Source: Petunia secreta
Taxonomy: Eukaryota > Streptophyta > Magnoliopsida > Solanales > Solanaceae
Assembly: GCA_029990175.1 (NCBI GenBank)
Contig: JARKIP010000028.1
Coordinates: 10,790,501 to 10,854,500 of the forward strand
Length of the DNA stretch: 64,000 nt
Reading direction: 5' to 3'
Shown: positions 46,991-58,797 of the stretch, piece after piece
Layout of the letters: each line of letters begins with the position of its first letter
Numbering within the stretch: position 1 is the first letter of the stretch
Notes under the pieces: model-generated
The model's input: only the letters and a program-made list of their open reading frames with translations
The model's database searches: none
Told to the model about the DNA's origin: nothing
Made by a program: the position numbers and the translations under genes

Positions 46991-47633
46991 GTTTTTTCCT
47001 CTGGCTTTTTTACTTAAAAGTCACAAGTGAGTCGGTTCTTAACTTGTTTTAGTACTAGTAGAACGTTGGCAGTTCTTGAAAATGGTGGGGGACCTTTTAA
47101 ATGTCTGGGGTCCACTATCATGGGTAGCTTGGACCCACTTTGTTTTTTTTGTTTATCCCTATGTATGAACAAATTATTTTATTTCTTCATCTTTTTTTGG
47201 TTATAAAAATATGTTGCCATATGTTCGTTTCTTTGGTGTCCTAGTTTTGTGGAAGCTTTCGAAGTTGGAAATATAGCAATGATTTTCGTATTCTTGATTT
47301 TTTGATCATTTGAAGTAATCTTTACTACCACAAGGATTTCCTCACATTAATCTCTACTATAATCGACAATGAGTTTACGAGGGCTCAAGTAGTGTGGGAA
47401 ATGCTAATCACTAGACTACTCTTTTAATGAAGCAAGAACGAGTGAATCTAGTTTCTAAAGCATGTCTTACTCCAATAGAGGACATAGAGTTTCTAAGTGA
47501 AGTCGAGCGCTACTATATATGTAATATACTTGCTGTCAGCAAGGCAGATCCGCAATAAAGTCTACCGGCCAGAATGTTCTTAAGAACGAGAAAGCTGACG
47601 AAGGCCTCATTTATTCGGATTTAATGGGGTCTG
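46991..47633. other. 5' flank of the GDSL gene, with first copy of a 0.4-kb duplication (47223-47606)
   Basis: The first 200 bp should hold the GDSL promoter. The block 47223-47606 is repeated, diverged, at 49358-49768 in the same orientation. Shared phrases include ATCGACAATGAGTTTA, GGCTCAAGTAGTG and GCTACTATATATGTA. No coding function recognised. Confidence 0.75.
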
Positions 47634-47642
47634 AATATGAAA

Positions 47643-48609
47643 GGAAAATTTACCCCATATGACTACCCTAATAGCTAAATTACAAAAAATAACAATAGTT
47701 TTGCCATATTTACAATACATAACAATAGTTTCTCATTTCCCTCTCCCCAAACATAAAACCCCAATTTCTTCCCCCTTTCACTCTCCTTCTCTCCCTCCTC
47801 CACCCATCAGCCCCACCCACCCCCCCTTCCCTCCGTCCGACCAGATCTGACTCCGGCGCCCACTAGAGAACATGGAAGCTGAGGCAGCATTGTCCCCTTC
47901 TTCGATCACTGCTGCTGCTGCTGCTACTGCAGTGCAGCGGCGCTGCTCACTGCAGTGGCGGGTTCCGTCGATCCGATCCCCCTTTTATTTTATTTTTTGT
48001 TTTGGTATGTGTATAAAATCGTATTTGTATATTTTTGTATTTTGTATATATAAATACGTATATCTTTGTATATTTTTGTATTTTGTATATATAATATGTA
48101 TATCTTTGTATATTTTGTATATAAATATCTATATCCACCCTTTTTTTGTATGTGTATGTTGTTGTATTCTTGTGTAGAATGGATAGTTATTTGTATTTGT
48201 ATTTTTTGTATTTTTTCATATGTGTTGTATATATCTTTTGTATGTTTGTGTATATTTGGTTATGTATAGTTTCAAAACAGTAAATTTTTAAAATTTTGCA
48301 ATGTATATATTTGTATTTTGTATGTTACATCTTGTAGGTCCAAAAAAAATTCTGGTGGTGGCAGCGGCGGCTATCCGGTGGTCGGTGGTCGACAGTGGCT
48401 GGCCGTCGCTGATGAGTGGTAGCAACAGCCTCCAGGTAGTGATGGGTGGGAGAAAGTAAGAAAGAAGGAGATGAAACACTAAATTGTAGATTTTTGTTGA
48501 AATTTGTATATGAAATGTGAAAAAACTATTGTTATATTTTGTAAAATAATAATGTATTGCTATTTTTTGTAAATATGGTGTTAGGATTTTATATTTGTGT
48601 AAATCTCCC
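47643..48609. mobile_element. Mutator-like MITE (967 bp) with perfect 9-bp target duplication
   Basis: AATATGAAA lies on both sides (47634-47642 and 48610-48618). The ends form imperfect inverted repeats of about 90 bp, starting GGAAAATTTACCCC and inverted GGGAGATTTACAC, with inner matches around ACAATAGTTT and CATATTTACA. The 9-bp duplication indicates a Mutator-type transposase. Inside are a GC-rich segment (about 47840-47985), a 300-bp TTTTGTATTTTGTATAT simple-sequence zone and a GC-rich GGTGGTCGGTGGTCGAC segment. No transposase. The GC-rich pieces could be captured host DNA, but I cannot identify them. Confidence 0.85.
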
Positions 48610-48968
48610 AATATGAAATATGTATATTTGTAAATGTGTTTTGACTTTTTTTGTTTAACATGACTTAATAAAACTGGATAGCGATTAATTAAAGAAATTT
48701 GTAATTGAGTCTGTAAACTATTCAGAGGTAACGTGACTCGTCTTCATGTAGCGAGCATCTCGGCAATTAATGCTCAACCTAAGAACTAAGCTTTCCCTCT
48801 ACAAATTGGCGGTTTCCATTAGCAAAGTCCATGAATCCAATATCTAATCAATGCATATATAATCAATTCACACACAAATCAGGTTATCAGGATATATTTG
48901 TTACAAAAATAATTTCAATAATTTATTTTGGAGTTAATATATTCAAAAAAACAATTCAAATACTAAGT

Positions 48969-49269
48969 AGCCGTTTGGCCATAAATACCAAAAAAATTTT
49001 GAAAAAGAGTTTTTGAAGTTGAGTTGAAAAAATGTATTTGGAAATTGAAGTTGTGTTTGGACATAAATTTTACTTGAATAAAATTTAAAATGTTGTGAGT
49101 AGAGAAAGTTGGTTTCTTCAAAAAACTGAAAAAGTGGTCAAAATCACCTTTTAGTTTTTCAAAAATTGTTTTTCAAGAAGGTTTCAAAAACTGACAACTT
49201 TTTATGGACAAACAAGTTTTTGAAAAAGTTTTTGAAAAAAAGCAAAAACTTTTTTATGGATAAACGGGT
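48969..49269. mobile_element. MITE with GCCGTTTGGCCATAAA-type inverted ends
   Basis: The left end AGCCGTTTGGCCATAAA and the inverted right end ACCCGTTTATCCATAAA match at 14 of 17 bases, and the interior is rich in complementary TTTTTGAA/TTCAAAAA runs. It could fold into a long hairpin. The target duplication is unclear, so the superfamily is not assigned. Confidence 0.72.
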
Positions 49270-49357
49270 CCTATACATTGATAGCTTTGCGAAATTCAAT
49301 TCATCGATTAATGACTTTATAGCACTGGCAAAAATGGCTATTCGTACACTTTGTCCG

Positions 49358-49768
49358 TTTCTTTGCTGTCCTACTTTTGTGGAAGCTTCAAATAGAGTGT
49401 TGGGAAAATAGCAATAGTTTTTGTATTTTTGATTTTTCGATCATTGAAAGCAACTCTTACTGGCACAAGGACCTCCTCACAGCAACCTCCATTACGATAG
49501 AAATCGACAATGAGTTTATGAAGGCTCAAGTAGTGCAGAATAGGCTAATTACTAGATTGCTCTGGAATCGGTTGATCACTGAAGACAAGAACGACTGAAT
49601 CTACTTCGAGAGCATGTCTTACTTTAATTGGGGACGTAAAGTTTCTAAACGAAGGCAAACGCTACTATATATGTAGTATCCTTGCTATCAGCAAGGTAGG
49701 TCCGCTATAAAAGCCTATCAGCCAAAAGGCCTTCAGAATGAGAAAGTCGACTAGAAGGCTATATTCGA
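49358..49768. repeat. Second copy of the 0.4-kb duplication
   Basis: Diverged direct repeat of 47223-47606. The sequence between the two copies is taken up largely by the two MITEs. The rest of 49769-50059 shows nothing. Confidence 0.75.
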
Positions 49769-50068
49769 GAGTCAAATATATATCGAAATATTTGCATTTA
49801 TATTTCAAATATTTGTATTTTAATCTCACAAATTTATTTCAAAAAACTTAAACATTTTATGTGTGAACTATCACTCAAAATTAAGAAAATTCAGCCTCTT
49901 TTACGTTTATGTTCTTGGGACAACACGACATGTGAAGTTGGACTTAGCTTCATCCAACATTTGCTCGGTGATATTTGTACACGTACTCCTGACGTCGGCA
50001 ATTCTGTGACAGGGGAAAGGCAGAGGCAGCTAAGATTTTTTTCTTAAGGAGAGCCTATATTTTAAAAA

Positions 50069-50830
50069 GGCTTAATACATATTTACCCATCCAACTTGTC
50101 CCGAAATATCCTCGACACACTTCTACTACACGGGTGTTTTTTAACACACAAACCTTTTACGAAGTGTAACTATTATACACCTCATTTGCTGCGACTTCAT
50201 TAAACAATATAATATCCCAACACGCGCTGGACACGTGGACGACAACTCAGCAACAACTAAGCAACACAGTCAACAACTACTAAAAAATGTGGACTATTAA
50301 AATTTCACCCATACCGTTTCTTTTTAACCCTAATTCATGTAAAAATCCGACCCAATCACTATCTGCAGCTTAAAATTCTAGGGTTCTGCAAAGAAACAAA
50401 TGGAGAAGGTCAACTGAATAGCCATGGCTTATTGTAAACGGAAACTCGAAAAAAAAAACAAATTGATAGGTTGATGAAGTTTTTGAGTTTTTAGTGGTGA
50501 GAGAAAGAGAAACTAAGAGAAAAAACTTAAACATTTGGAGAAGGTCAGCAATGGCGTGGAGTTTTTTTGGAGAAGAAAGGGGAAAGGAGACAAGTTATAT
50601 TTAGAGTGGACTTTAAAATTTGATCTGGACCGTTCATCTTGCGGAGATTGTGTTAAATAAAACTCTTCACGCGCAAGTTTTAAGTGCTACCACGCGATAG
50701 CCAACTCAGCAAATGAGGTGTGTAATAGTTACACTTTGTAAAAGGTTTGTGTGTTAAAAGACACCCGTATAGTAGAGGTGTGTCGAGGGTATTTCGGGAC
50801 AAGTTGGATGGGTAAAAGATGTATTAAGCC
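50069..50830. mobile_element. Mutator-like MITE (762 bp) with long inverted repeats and 9-bp duplication
   Basis: The flanks TTTTAAAAA are identical (50060-50068 and 50831-50839). Terminal inverted repeats of about 130 bp start GGCTTAATACAT and include CCATCCAACTTGTCCC, TAACTATTACACACCTC-like and CACACAAACCTTTTAC segments. The interior has no transposase. The length of the inverted repeats and the 9-bp duplication place it with Mutator-like elements. Confidence 0.9.
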
Positions 50831-50839
50831 TTTTAAAAA

Positions 50840-51805
50840 TAGGTGATGTGATACGCATGTAAAAAAAAAAAGAAGATGGCCCCTCATTTGTAATTCTCTT
50901 TGTTTGGGGTGCTATTTCTGAAAACCTCTCTTGGGGTTTTTTACACTATATATTAATGAAATTCAAAGTATTTACAAGTACTATCCATTAAAAATTACAC
51001 TATTTATGAAATTAAAAGTATTTATGCAACATACCCATTTATTACTGTATTCCTTTATAGAGTCTAGATATGTGTGTATACCTTTAAGGTATATTAGTAT
51101 ACAAGTCTAGATAGGTATGACATGTAAATAGTTTATGGATAGGACTTGTAAATATAAAACTTATGAGTAGAGGTATGTAAATATTTAATTTTAATGGGTA
51201 TTTTCATAAACCTACATAAGATATTCAACAAGTTTTTGCGTTGATATTAAATATTTAACCACGGCAAAAAAGGTGTTTAAGTTTTAGCCTATTGCCAGTA
51301 TGCATAGAAACTCTTCGCGATCTGCCGGGTCTTGACAAGAAACCTTTGGACAATACTCCTGGAGATAACCTGGTGATCATCTAGGACTTTCTCCATATTC
51401 TGGCGATGTGGCACTATCCTATGGTGTTGGATTTATTTGAATAAAAGAGTCCACCCATAAAGGGGTGCTCTTAATATCTATCCAGGTAAAAAGATAAGTT
51501 ACCTGGTAGAGTCCTACAAGAGGACAACTACTGTATTATACAGTTATAAATACAATAGTAATAGGCTCAGATAAACATACTGATTTCTCTACAGCTCTAT
51601 TGATCCGTCAAGCACGTGACAACCACCGATGGCCAGTAATTCCAGCCACGGTTCAAGATCCTACCGCTTCCGCTTACGAGAACAATAAGTAAGTTATCGG
51701 TTTATGTTTAAACAATCTATTTAGTATAGATTTGTTGTTATATGAATATATGCATATTTGTATCCTTCATATGGCGATGAGGCTTAAAATTTAAATAGCT
51801 TTTTA
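50840..51805. other. Intergenic, possible promoter or LTR-like end near 51540
   Basis: CAGTTATAAATACAATA near 51540 is a TATA-like box, followed by a pyrimidine-rich, transcript-like stretch up to GAGAACAATAAGTAAG at about 51680. This could be the leader of an inserted retroelement that includes the next reading frame. No LTR partner found. Confidence 0.4.
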
Positions 51806-52207
51806 ATGGGGCCTATATGTGATAGCAGCTTTAATGTGTCCTGTTTCCGTATATCTCCCAATTTTCAAACAGGGTTGCAACTGGACCTCCAATGTAATAT
51901 TCCCCGAGCATTAATTCCAAAAGTTAGCCTATCTTGTGACCTTGTAATGTCACAAATTTTGGATATTCCAGCTCCACCTATGTATAAAGGAGAGTTTGAC
52001 CAACTTTTTAATAGTGGATTACATATCATAAAATGGAGTCTTGCAAATTATGTTTGCATAATCCAAAAGATAAAGGGGCATATAATTTTGAGAGTTGAAC
52101 TCCTTTATGTTGCTAACAGTTCTAAAGCATCACTGGAATCACGAAAGTATAACAAATATGATATTTCATATAACCCACATCTACTTCCATTGATTAAAAG
52201 GAAATAA
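51806..52207 (+). CDS. Unidentified 133-residue reading frame, probably element-derived
   Basis: Opens MGPICDSSFNVSCFRISPNF and ends LLPLIKRK. Composition is protein-like (balanced hydrophobic and polar residues, few low-complexity runs), unlike the chance frames nearby. After the stop, a neighbouring frame continues with SESDNFNRSPSVLRSKRKD up to about 52310, suggesting a longer broken protein. A leader-like sequence lies upstream. I do not recognise the family with confidence. A fragment of a retrotransposon or an endogenous pararetrovirus is possible, as is a host protein fragment. Confidence 0.4.
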   Translation: MGPICDSSFNVSCFRISPNFQTGLQLDLQCNIPRALIPKVSLSCDLVMSQILDIPAPPMYKGEFDQLFNSGLHIIKWSLANYVCIIQKIKGHIILRVELLYVANSSKASLESRKYNKYDISYNPHLLPLIKRK

Positions 52208-53724
52208 AGTCTCAGAAAGTGACAATTTCAACAGGTCCCCTTCCGTACTTCGAAGCAAGCGTAAAGATATATATAAAGTTATGAAAAGGAAATCACTTAA
52301 GCCAAAACATGAGTGAAGTAATCAAATTAGTACTACTAATTGATAGCGAATGTCTTTTCCGGGAAAGGAAAAAACTAAGGGAAAGCGATTACTGTGGAAG
52401 TGATGAATGAAGTGGAGGAAAAGCAAAAGTCAAATGAAATTATGGATCCAATAGAACTAATGGAAGTGCTAATAAGGAAAAGGCGAAAGAAGGCGGAGCA
52501 CGCAAAAGTATATTTAGACAAAGTAATCTACAAAATTTACTCTCATAACATGTGGTGGGGTAAATGAAATTATTTTTTCACCATTCACTTTAGCTAGACT
52601 CTTGATTGATTATGTCATAGTATAGTTCATCTGTTCGATCCATTCGAGCTTTGCTTCTTTAGAGAAGATGAAAGGTTAAAAATGAAAGTGTTCGTGGCTT
52701 CCCCTTTATTTGATTTTAGGAAAAATTACAAAAATTTGTCGGCCAACTATCGATGCATCATTTTTAATTAGTTGTCTTTTCTAGCCGGTTATCACCCTTC
52801 AAACAGTTGGAAAACCCCTAGCAGCTGGATCCACGCCCCGCCCCTGGTCCTCGTCTCCTTCTTCCCTGCCTCTCCTTCCCCCCTCCTCATCCTTTTTCTC
52901 TTTCATCCAGGGATTTGAAAAATATTTTTGTTTCATCTTCTTCATCTTATTTTTTATACACAGATCTGAAAATCAATTTTTTTTAATTTCTTGTCTTATA
53001 TATACACAGAGTTGGGAATGCAAAATTAGTTATATACCTCGGTATATATGTGTATATAAACACATATTTAGATGATGATTTGTATGAAAATCGATGTACA
53101 CATAATGTGCACAATATGTATATTCGATGTATGTCAATATATATAGAGTATACATTTTAATTATCAACCGTGTGTATGATATTGTTCAGTTTATCTCAAA
53201 GTTTGCTTACTAATATACATGATTATATGGTATACTCTAAAAAATCAGAGAATACATCAAAAACTAACAAAACTATAAGAAATAAGAAAAAATATAAGAA
53301 TCCATGACAAATATATGTATGTCTGTATACATAGGATTTACACTTCGATTATCCACCGCATGTATGACAATATTCAGTGTATACATGCTAAGTATACATA
53401 GATTACACATGGTATATTATAAAAAATTAGATAATATATTAAATTTACATCAAAAATGAAAAAAATAGAAAACAAAAAAAATGTAAAAGAATCCCGGACA
53501 GATCTGAAAAAATGGTGCACAGTCTCAAAGAAAGAGAGATGAAAGAAAAAAGAAAAAAAGAAAGTAGGGGTTGAGCAGTAGAAATGGCCGGAGAAACAGA
53601 GGGGAGGCGACAGAGTTATTGGACACGCTGGTGGAGAAGGACATGGAAATGAGTTTAACCCTAAGTCGCTAGAAAAAGTTAGGGGTCAGATGTTTAAATG
53701 TAGGAATTAATTTAAAATATTTTT
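52208..53724. other. AT-rich stretch with a ~190-bp direct duplication (53115-53495)
   Basis: Two tandem, diverged copies (about 53115-53306 and 53309-53495) share CGATTATC-ACCG, TGTATGA, ATATTCAGT and a tail AAAGAATCC. The flanks at 52840-52900 and 53520-53650 are pyrimidine- and purine-rich respectively. No gene accepted. Confidence 0.6.
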
Positions 53725-54138
53725 TGTGATACCCCAGCTAAGGAGTAGTATTCCACATCGGCATAACACATGAAAGATGTTAGATATATACGTATCTATG
53801 CTTTAGATTCTAGTAATGCGTTTTATAGCCGTGTGGGCCTAAGCCCAAAGCGGATTGTATGTGACAAATGATATCAGATCCATTCCGTGTCAGTCTTGTC
53901 GATGTGGAACAAAGTTCAATTGAGTTTAGACGAATCCCGGATACGCGGGGCAAACCTCAAAGAGAACGTTGAGTCCATAAAAAGGGGTGTATGTGACCCC
54001 TCCATCTAAGGAGTAGTATCTCACATCAGCATAACATAAGTATATAAGTATGCATGCCTTAGACCCGAGTAACGTGTTTTAAAGTCGTGCTGGCGTAGGC
54101 CTAAAGCAGACAATATCACTAAGGAATGGGCTGTGACA
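53725..54138 (+). mobile_element. TRIM (miniature LTR retrotransposon), 414 bp
   Basis: Two short direct repeats, 53725-53866 (TGTGATACCCCAGCTAAGGA to TATGTGACA) and 53992-54138 (TGTGACCCCTCCATCTAAGG to CTGTGACA), act as LTRs with TG/CA ends. Just inside the first, TGATATCAGATCC resembles the tRNA-Met primer site TGGTATCAGAGCC. Just before the second, AAAAAGGGG is a polypurine tract. There is no coding between them. The LTRs are well diverged, so the copy is old, and no target duplication is left. Confidence 0.85.
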
Positions 54139-54508
54139 GTGTTTACATTTTGAAAAGAAAGCCATTAAATGTTCATTTGCAGATATTTCAGTGTAACATG
54201 ACGTAAATTTAAAGTAGCCCGGCTATAAAATGTGACTGAAAAAGAATCTGGCAAGATTTGAGCCAGAGCTTTGGCTTACCGGTTGGGAAAAATTGATCCA
54301 AATGATACCTCCCTCCTTGGACAAGGTTACAATCTTTTTTTCATCTTAGGAGATTACACATTAATATGTTACTAAGACATGAAGCGCGTAATATTCTCAA
54401 GTACTCCATATGCCAAAAGGTGAATAGTATTTTAAATTATGTAGTCTATTAAGTAACTTAGTTTATGCACAACTTGCAACAGATTAATTTCATATTACAA
54501 GTTGACTT
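54139..54508. other. 3' flank of the WAT1-related gene
   Basis: No further feature seen. Confidence 0.6.
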
Positions 54509-57500
54509 CTAGCAATTCATATGTGCCCCATCATATTTCGTTTTGGCATTTGCGGAGATCTGCTTCGAGTCTAGAGAATGAGCATTAAGAGAATTGGGAT
54601 TCTGAGGTGATTGCAATTCCAAATCAACTTTAGTGGACTGGTTTTTCTCTTTATTTACTTCTACCTCAGCATCCTCTATACTTGTCTCCATCTTTTTCCC
54701 CCAGAGAAAGCCGTAGAGGCCAGCAACAGTCAAGATTGACCCTACAACTCTGATAAAATTTCCAAATAAATAATTGAACTCATCGAATTGTTAAAGAAAT
54801 GCAAAAAAATTTAAAATAAATTTAAGGAAAGGATTGGAGGTATATTAATTCTTACACTCCAATGTATAATTTCTCACGAAGCATAGTCCAACTGAGAAAT
54901 GCAGAAATAACTAACAACAGTGGGTTGAACATCGAGACGTATAAAGGACCTTTCTTTTCAATGCACCACGAGCTTAGAAAATATGCGAATGATGTACTTA
55001 CAACTCCCTGTAGTCAAAATCAATAAAACTTATCATGATCATAAACAAATTAAATATTTGTGGTTCTTTCTTTAGTCGAACAACAAAAATAAGTGATGGA
55101 AAATAAGGAATCAATAATTAAAAGAATAAGGAAATTATCTATACAAAAGGTAGTCAACATATGTGCACTTTTTAAGTTTTTTATACCATCATTTGATATA
55201 AGTTAAACCAACAAAAGTGAGAGTGAAAGAATAGTCATACATTATAGACAACTGAGACAGCTCTAATGGGGTTTAAAGCCCATTCAGAAACCTTTGGGAC
55301 GACACAAAAGCCAATGATGACGCTCTCCACACTTGCCATTAAGCACATCAACGTTATGCATGTGTATGGAGCTGCATATTTCTCGTTTACCTTCGCCTAA
55401 TTAAACCACAAAAAGAACAAAAGTGGGGTAAGAATTTTTTCTTTTCAAAAATAAGTTACTCCATAAGAGAATTAACTTCACTAGGAGGCTACGTTAAATC
55501 AAGTATGAAACATTTTTGAGGAAAAATTTAGTAGTATTAAACAAACATGGAAGATAGTGGTACTGAAAAATGAAATAAAGTATGTGTATTTGGAAAAGTA
55601 GCTCGTGAATTATTGTTTTGAGTCTTTAACAAAAATTGACACATATAGTTAAAGAGCATAACTTCTATACGTAGAATGTCTGAAGAATTTTATTTACACT
55701 ATCCGATCAATTAAAAGATACCAACAACTAATCGTCCATACAATGCAAGATCAATAACCTAAAAAATGTGGCATGAGACCTTATACAATATGTTAGACCA
55801 CACTGATGATAATACGTAAAATATCAACACAAACCTGAAAGTTTTAGTACTAAAACGAAAAAAAAAAAGGTGAATATTACCTGAATGATTAACCAAATAG
55901 CATAAGTGAGGCTGCTCAGTATAATTAGAAAAGGTCCTGAAAAGAAGTTGCCATGGCTTGAATTAATATCTTTGCCTGTACTTTCTGCATATTTCCAGTG
56001 AAATCCCAATTGACCAATCACTACTTTGCCATGATATAGTGACAATAACATGGCACCTCCAACACATACTATCGTTCCCCAAAACTTGGCTTGTCCTGCT
56101 ATACTTCTCAATCCCAATTTTTCAACCCTACAACAAAGTTATTTATAAACTACTAGTATTTATTTATTCTGTTCCAATACGAAACTATTTACGTACTTTT
56201 GAATTGTACATAAATTATAGAGAAAATACCCCATGGGTACGGCGATAAGAAACGTGAACGCTGGGATTAGATTATCAATGGCTGAAGCAATTGTTGGAGT
56301 TGAATTCTTTAACCCAATGAAATATACATATTGGTTCACTGTTATCCTGCCATGCACGGTAAAAAAAAAAAAAAAAAAAAAAAACTCCAATAAGAATATT
56401 TTTTGCAGAGTGCCACTATTTTTTTTTTCTAAGAAAAGAAAGGAAATGCTTACCCGAAAATTGAACACAAAAATATCTGGAAAAGTATAGAGCGGGTCAA
56501 CTTGGGTCTAGTTTTCCTGTCAAGTTGAGAAAGTAAAATAATTAAACAAAGTGGAAACGCTGAATCAAGAAATGAAAATGATAAAAGATTACGGTATTTC
56601 CAATTGAAGGGAGACATAAGGTACATCAAATATAATGTAATTCTGAAGCCTTATTCCTGTGTTAGTTTAATCAGTAACAAAATCTAACTCAACACGTGTT
56701 ATTCTGATGCCTTATTCCTGTGTCAGTTTAATGAGTAACAAAACCTAACTCAACACGTGTTATTCTGATGCCTTATTCCTGTGTTCGACAGTGCGCGTGG
56801 TCATGGTGGGAAGTCATGTCGAAAAACAGTGTAGGAGCCTGTTTGGTGGGCTTATAAACAGTTTATTTTAAGTGGCTTATAAGTTAAAAAGTAACTTAAA
56901 AATTATTTTTTGATCCTAATTTTTCAAAAAATAGCTTTTAAACAGCTTATGGTTTATAAGCCAAAAAAATTTTGATTTACCAACTACTCATTTTTAAGCT
57001 CAACCAAACTGGCTCTAAGAGTCATTTCATTAAAGCGCAACCAAATGGGAGAAGGATATTTGAAATTGGCGAAGAATAGAACATTTAGTAGGTGTCCAAT
57101 CTTAGTAGTATCACAACTTTGTCGAGCAGTCCAAAAAAAGTAAAGAAAGTTACTTTTTTCGCCTCAATTTGTTGGTGTAGCTTAACATGATTTGAATTCA
57201 TGATAATGAAGAATCTAAATACAAAATACTAAAACTACCCCGCACCTAACAATTTGTTTTGTACCTAATAGACCTACAACAAGTTATACATGTTCATAGC
57301 ATTTGATATTGTAGAAAATACGTAATTCTAAATATGAAAAGTACTTATCAATTTTTAAACCAAGCACAAAATAAAAATATTGCCAGCTAAATTGGGGTAG
57401 AAGTAGTAAAGCCGCTTTCTAAAGAAAATGAAATGAGACAAGCCATACCCAAATAATACAATTGGACATCAATTAGTACTAGTAATATGTAGATCAAGAA

Positions 57501-58516
57501 AAGAACAACAGAGAAAATGGAAAATAATAAAAAGAATAAAGGAGTTTTCCACTAAAAAAAAAAGTTTAGTTGATCAGCAACTAGAAAAAAGACAAAAGAG
57601 AAAAGCAAAAGCTGTCTTTTAGAGCACGTAAATTCATGGATCTGAATAATCTGAATAACTGACTGAGTAAAGAAGCTTTTCAGGCATTGTATACAATTTC
57701 CTATTTTAATCCTACCGTCTCCACGTGGACTTCCAAGTAGGAATTAAAACAAATGTACAAATAATTATTCGTTGTTAGAGATGGGAAAATGTGTAAAAGT
57801 ATTTATAAAGTTGTTTGCAGTTTGCTGAAAATATTTATAATAAAAGCCTACGGTTAAAGAATGAAGAAATTAAAAAAAACCAACGCATTTGCATGTAAGG
57901 TTGTTGCAAACTTGCAATACATGCAGCTAACTTACTTGTCACAATTAAGCATAAAAATCTAGGAAAACAGAACAACGTGGCAGACCTATTCTAGCAAAAC
58001 ATGGATACAAGATACACTCAACAACTATTACTGCTCCATTTTCACTTCCTTTTTTATTTCTCTCAGATGTTTTGGATACTTCTGATACCACTTTGTGATA
58101 ATAATTTGATATTTGGAACTTACTCGATTATTACAAATTTGTATCTTGTAGATCTCATTAAATGAAAAACTAGTAGTCTCTTCGTTCCCAGGACACAAAC
58201 ACTACTACCTTTACTTAAAAGAACTAAGAACGGAAGGATCTCATTCATCGCATCACAACCACGATAGTGAAATGTTACTTACTTTTAAGTTATGATTCTC
58301 ATCGTTAAAAGCAAAAGAAAAAAAAAAAGAATACCTCTCCAAGAAGAAAGCAAAGGGAGCAATGGAAATGGTGGCAAAGATAGGCCTGTATGCTGACTGA
58401 ACAAAAGGATTCATGCCTCCGTCCATCACTAGTTTTGTTATTATTATCATTCCAGCAAACCCAAATTGCACAATCACCATTACCACAAAAGCCAACAAAT
58501 CGTTCCCCATCTTCAT
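54509..58516 (-). CDS. WAT1-related / nodulin MtN21-like EamA transporter (385 aa, 7 exons)
   Basis: Exons on the minus strand: 58516-58335, 56516-56454, 56346-56230, 56127-55881, 55396-55241, 55007-54856, 54749-54509; phases fit throughout. About ten membrane segments are visible, starting with LLAFVVMVIVQFGFAGMIII and ending with SILTVAGLYGFLWGKKME. Two EamA/DMT repeats, roughly residues 10-140 and 185-325. Family landmarks: AYRPIFATISIAPFAFFLER, TPTIASAIDNLIPAFTFL, GLRSIAGQAKFWGT, GPLYVSMFNPLLLVI and LREKLYIG. The polar tail of about 60 residues is normal for the family. Members (UMAMIT/WAT1) move amino acids or auxin-related compounds across the plasma membrane or tonoplast; the substrate here is unknown. 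Intron 1 (1.8 kb) contains a minisatellite and a MITE. Confidence 0.93.
56639..56783. repeat. 61-bp minisatellite, about 2.4 copies, in WAT1-related intron 1
   Basis: Repeated phrases ATTCTGATGCCTTATTCCTG, GTAACAAAACCTAACTC and AACACGTGTT recur every 61 bp, close to identical. Confidence 0.88.
56835..57015. mobile_element. Small MITE in WAT1-related intron 1
   Basis: Ends GAGCCTGTTTGGT and inverted GAGCCAGTTTGGT (12 of 13 match); the 181-bp AT-rich interior contains complementary GGCTTATAA/TTATAAGCC segments. The end type recalls hAT-derived MITEs, but no clear 8-bp duplication was found. Confidence 0.75.
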
Positions 58517-58792
58517 TCTTCACCCAAACACTTCAATGAATAATCTCTAAAATACTTTTTACAGGTATCTACACTTTTCAAACAAGCTGGAAGGACGTAG
58601 AGTTAGGTAAGTATTTGGGGAAGGGGAAGAAGAAATGCATGAGTTGTGTTTGGTGTCTGATAATAAGGGCAGGAAACTATATTTATAATGACCAAGTAGA
58701 AGAAATTAGGAATTAGGGAGAATAAATTTAGTGGATGATAAAGGAGAAGAATTTAAATGTTAGATATGTCCTTAAGGGCCACATCTGTTTAA
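58517..58792. other. Promoter side of the WAT1-related gene
   Basis: A TATTTATAA-like box near 58680 (minus-strand TTATAAATATA) is a plausible TATA about 170 bp before the start codon. The solo LTR begins just beyond, so only about 280 bp of native upstream DNA separates them. Confidence 0.5.
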
Positions 58793-58797
58793 TTTAG

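Noticed and set aside
47872..48177. 101-residue frame beginning MEAEAALSPSS
   Set aside because: Ala/Ser-rich start followed by Tyr/Ile simple sequence inside a MITE; no gene support.
56233..56490. Plus-strand frame opposite WAT1-related exons 2-3
   Set aside because: Antisense shadow containing a poly-Lys run from an intronic A tract.
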